Source: JAFNAG01 sp964353465 (lineage in GTDB: Bacteria > Acidobacteriota > UBA6911). Taken from it: 6,109 bases of DNA. A program made the position numbers and the translations under genes. Under the pieces are notes generated by a model. That model saw only the letters and a program-made list of their open reading frames with translations, searched no databases and was not told the origin of the DNA. Shown in pieces: positions 4,377 through 6,109 of the stretch (the stretch's first letter is position 1; the number at the start of each line of letters is the position of its first letter). The stretch is taken from NCBI GenBank assembly GCA_964353465.1, contig CAYGWQ010000329.1, positions 1 to 6,109 on the forward strand, written 5' to 3'.

Positions 4377-5402
4377 ATGGGAATGGACAGCCAGCTGATA
4401 CTCGTGATCGTCGTCATCTTCATCGCGCTGGGATTTGATTTTTTAAACGGGTTCCACGACGCCGCAAACTCGATCGCTACTGTTGTTTCCACCCATGTCT
4501 TATCTCCGCGCGCTGCGGTCTTCCTGGCTGCTGCCTGCAACTTTCTCGCCGCCTTCCTGCTTGAAACCAAAGTGGCTTCGACGATCGGGAAGGACATTAT
4601 TTACCCCCAGTTTCTCGATCCATACATGGTGGCATTCGGGCTCCTGGGAGCTATAGTCTGGAATATCATTACCTGGTATTTGAGCTTGCCCTCGAGCTCG
4701 TCGCATGCCCTTGTGGGTGGATTCGCCGGCTCGGCTATTGCAAAGTCAGGGGTAGTTGCCCTCAAGGCGGAGGGGTTCCTTAAGGTAGTCCCCTGGATCG
4801 TAATCGCTCCCCTGGTGGGATTCGTGCTCGGCCGCGGCATGATGCTGCTGATTAACTGGCTCTGCCGGGATTCCACTCCGCGCAAGGTGGATAATTTCTT
4901 CCGGCGTGGGCAGCTGGTTTCCGCCTCTATCTTCAGCTTCAGCCATGGGATGAATGATGCGCAGAAGACGATGGGGATCATTGTTGCCCTGTTGATCTCC
5001 ACCCACTACATGCCGCTTCCGGCCGCCGACGCAAAAGTTCATGTACCTTTGTGGATCATTCTCTCCTGCCATGCGGCCATCGCGCTCGGCACATACTTGG
5101 GAGGCTGGCGCATCGTCAAGACCCTGGGCATGCGGCTGACTAAACTGCAGCCCGTAGGCGGTTTCTGTGCCGAAACCGGCGGCGGTGTGACCATCGTGTT
5201 TCTCTCCTTGTTCGGCATCCCGCTCAGCACTACGCACACCATCACAGGCGCAATCGTCGGAACCGGCTCCACTACGCGCCGGTTTGCGGTGCGTTGGGGT
5301 ATCGCACGCAATATCGTGTGGGCCTGGATCCTGACAATCCCATGCTCTGCCATTATAGCCGCCTTGCTGGAATTGATACTGCGGCCCTTGATTCAACCCT
5401 GA
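4377..5402 (+). CDS. pit: inorganic phosphate transporter, PiT family
   Basis: The 341-residue, strongly hydrophobic protein matches the length of short bacterial PiT permeases. It shows the internal twofold repeat of the PHO4 superfamily. The first signature GFDFLNGFHDAANSIATVVST is split across residues 19-39 (NGFHDAANS core at 24-32) and the second, FSHGMNDAQKTMG, is at 188-200. Each half also has a serine/threonine-histidine motif: PSSSSHALVGG (105-115) and PLSTTHTITGAIVG (282-295). The central cytoplasmic loop (about 163-180, DSTPRKVDNFFRR) is short. Known role: low-affinity, ion-coupled uptake of phosphate, or metal-phosphate, across the inner membrane. Many short PiT genes follow a DUF47 (PhoU-like) gene; here the upstream space holds only repeats. 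Start: ATG 4377 behind GCGGGG is weak, and ATG 4383 two codons later is equally possible. The substrate could also be sulfate, as in some family members. Confidence 0.93.
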   Translation: MGMDSQLILVIVVIFIALGFDFLNGFHDAANSIATVVSTHVLSPRAAVFLAAACNFLAAFLLETKVASTIGKDIIYPQFLDPYMVAFGLLGAIVWNIITWYLSLPSSSSHALVGGFAGSAIAKSGVVALKAEGFLKVVPWIVIAPLVGFVLGRGMMLLINWLCRDSTPRKVDNFFRRGQLVSASIFSFSHGMNDAQKTMGIIVALLISTHYMPLPAADAKVHVPLWIILSCHAAIALGTYLGGWRIVKTLGMRLTKLQPVGGFCAETGGGVTIVFLSLFGIPLSTTHTITGAIVGTGSTTRRFAVRWGIARNIVWAWILTIPCSAIIAALLELILRPLIQP

Positions 5403-5543
5403 CTTGCGGCCCGCATTCAGCGCTGGCCCCAACTGCCGGTTTCGTGGCACACTGGCGCGACTTGGCATTTGGGGTTGCGGTCTATGCGAAGAGGGGCTCC
5501 GAATTCAGGGATTACAGGATTCCAATCACTGCAATCCAAAGCA

Positions 5544-5549
5544 AGGGAG
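5544..5549 (+). promoter_or_regulatory. ribosome-binding site of the MFS transporter gene
   Basis: AGGGAG precedes ATG 5557 by seven bases and supports that start. The 154 bases between the phosphate transporter stop and this ATG contain no evident terminator; TTGGCA (5462-5467) with TATGCG (5483-5488) is a poor promoter candidate only. Confidence 0.6.
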
Positions 5550-5556
5550 TCTGCTG

Positions 5557-6109
5557 ATGTGGTTGACTGAAGCCACCGTCGTTCAGAAGCGCGCACTGTT
5601 GGCCGCATGTCTGGGGTGGATGCTCGACAGCATGGACATCATGCTCTACTCCATGGTCCTGGCATACATGATGCGCGACCTGGGGATGACGAAGGGGACG
5701 GCGGGGCTGATGGCTTCCCTGACGCTCGGAGCCTCGGCGTTTGGAGGTGTCCTTTTCGGCATACTTGCCGACCGCATCGGGCGCGCCCGGGCCATGATGA
5801 CCAGCATTCTGGTCTATTCGTTTTTCACGGCGGCTTGCGGGCTCTCTCAGAACATCTATCAGCTGGCCGTGTTCCGGATTTTTCTTGGACTCGGCATGGG
5901 CGGCGAGTGGGCATGCGGTGCGGCCCTGGTGGCCGAGACATGGCCGGCCCGGCATCGCGGCAAGGCATTGGGCATCATGCAAAGTTCCTGGGCAATCGGC
6001 TATGGCCTGGCGGCAGTGCTGACCTGGGTTGTGCTGCCCCAGTTTGGCTGGCGCGCCGTCTTCTTTGCCGGAGTCCTCCCGGCGCTTGCGGCTGTCTGGA
6101 TCTTTCGCT
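5557..6109 (+). CDS. major facilitator superfamily transporter, sugar/aromatic-acid symporter type (partial, cut by right edge)
   Basis: The 184 visible residues are the N-terminal half of an MFS protein. TM1 carries GWMLDSMDIMLYSM (20-33), with two acidic residues as in the DGxD motif of metabolite:H+ symporters. TM2 and the following loop give motif A, GILADRIGRARAM (68-80), the hallmark of the superfamily. FRIFLGLGMGGEWACGAALVAETWP (106-130, read in two parts) resembles the GxGxGGE segment of the aromatic-acid, sialic-acid and shikimate symporter families, and RGKALGIMQSSWAIGYG (134-150) covers the TM5 region. Known role: proton-coupled uptake of organic solutes at the inner membrane. The substrate cannot be assigned from this half. 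The gene lies in the same direction as the phosphate transporter, 154 bases downstream, so co-transcription is possible but not shown. Confidence 0.9.
   Translation, partial: MWLTEATVVQKRALLAACLGWMLDSMDIMLYSMVLAYMMRDLGMTKGTAGLMASLTLGASAFGGVLFGILADRIGRARAMMTSILVYSFFTAACGLSQNIYQLAVFRIFLGLGMGGEWACGAALVAETWPARHRGKALGIMQSSWAIGYGLAAVLTWVVLPQFGWRAVFFAGVLPALAAVWIFR

Noticed and set aside
4084..4438. small open frames on both strands (4084-4323 minus, 4121-4438 plus)
   Set aside because: They translate the palindromic repeats and the transporter promoter region, and show no protein-like features.
4746..5468. 240-codon minus-strand open frame
   Set aside because: It is antisense to the PiT gene, whose frame carries both family signatures.
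5294..5557. 87-codon plus-strand frame ending at TGATG with the MFS start, suggesting translational coupling
   Set aside because: Its first part is a shifted reading of the PiT 3' end, it has no ribosome-binding site or domain, and the MFS gene has its own AGGGAG site.

Overview
The window is GC-rich DNA from a Gram-negative bacterium, inferred from two TonB-type proteins. A BlaI-type repressor next to an M56 peptidase fused to TonB domains, with stand-alone tonB genes nearby and GC-rich palindromic intergenic repeats, is a combination I associate with Acidobacteriota. That placement is inference; related soil phyla are possible.

Left part (1-2603, minus strand): a two-gene unit read right to left. 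A BlaI/MecI-family repressor gene (2603-2229) has a clear -35 box, a small palindromic operator candidate and almost no 5' leader. After a 68-base gap comes a long gene that starts at 2160 and runs uninterrupted off the left edge (720 codons visible). It encodes a BlaR1/MecR1-like M56 metallopeptidase with membrane helices and an intact HExxH, but three tandem TonB C-terminal domains stand where BlaR1 has its penicillin-binding sensor. A strong ribosome-binding site and ATG lie inside this gene, exactly where the protease part ends and the membrane anchor plus TonB domains begin.

Middle (2604-4376): a 391-base divergent intergenic region with no gene I recognise, then a stand-alone tonB gene (2995-3747, plus strand). 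After it lies about 630 bases of non-coding sequence packed with inverted repeats. A perfect 31-bp inverted repeat (3746-3776 / 4269-4299) encloses a second, near-palindromic element (3781-4043) and a further cluster of GC-rich hairpins. Three of these hairpins share a tetraloop design while their stem sequences differ compensatorily.

Right part (4377-6109, plus strand): a complete PiT-family phosphate permease gene (4377-5402) without the DUF47/PhoU-like partner often found next to it, then the 5' part of a major facilitator superfamily transporter gene (5557 to the right edge).

Working model (inference): the M56 protein senses an envelope signal, perhaps through its TonB domains, and relieves repression by BlaI through proteolysis, autoregulating the pair. 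The adjacent tonB gene may belong to the same envelope-energy function. The two transporter genes look like independent housekeeping or accessory genes.
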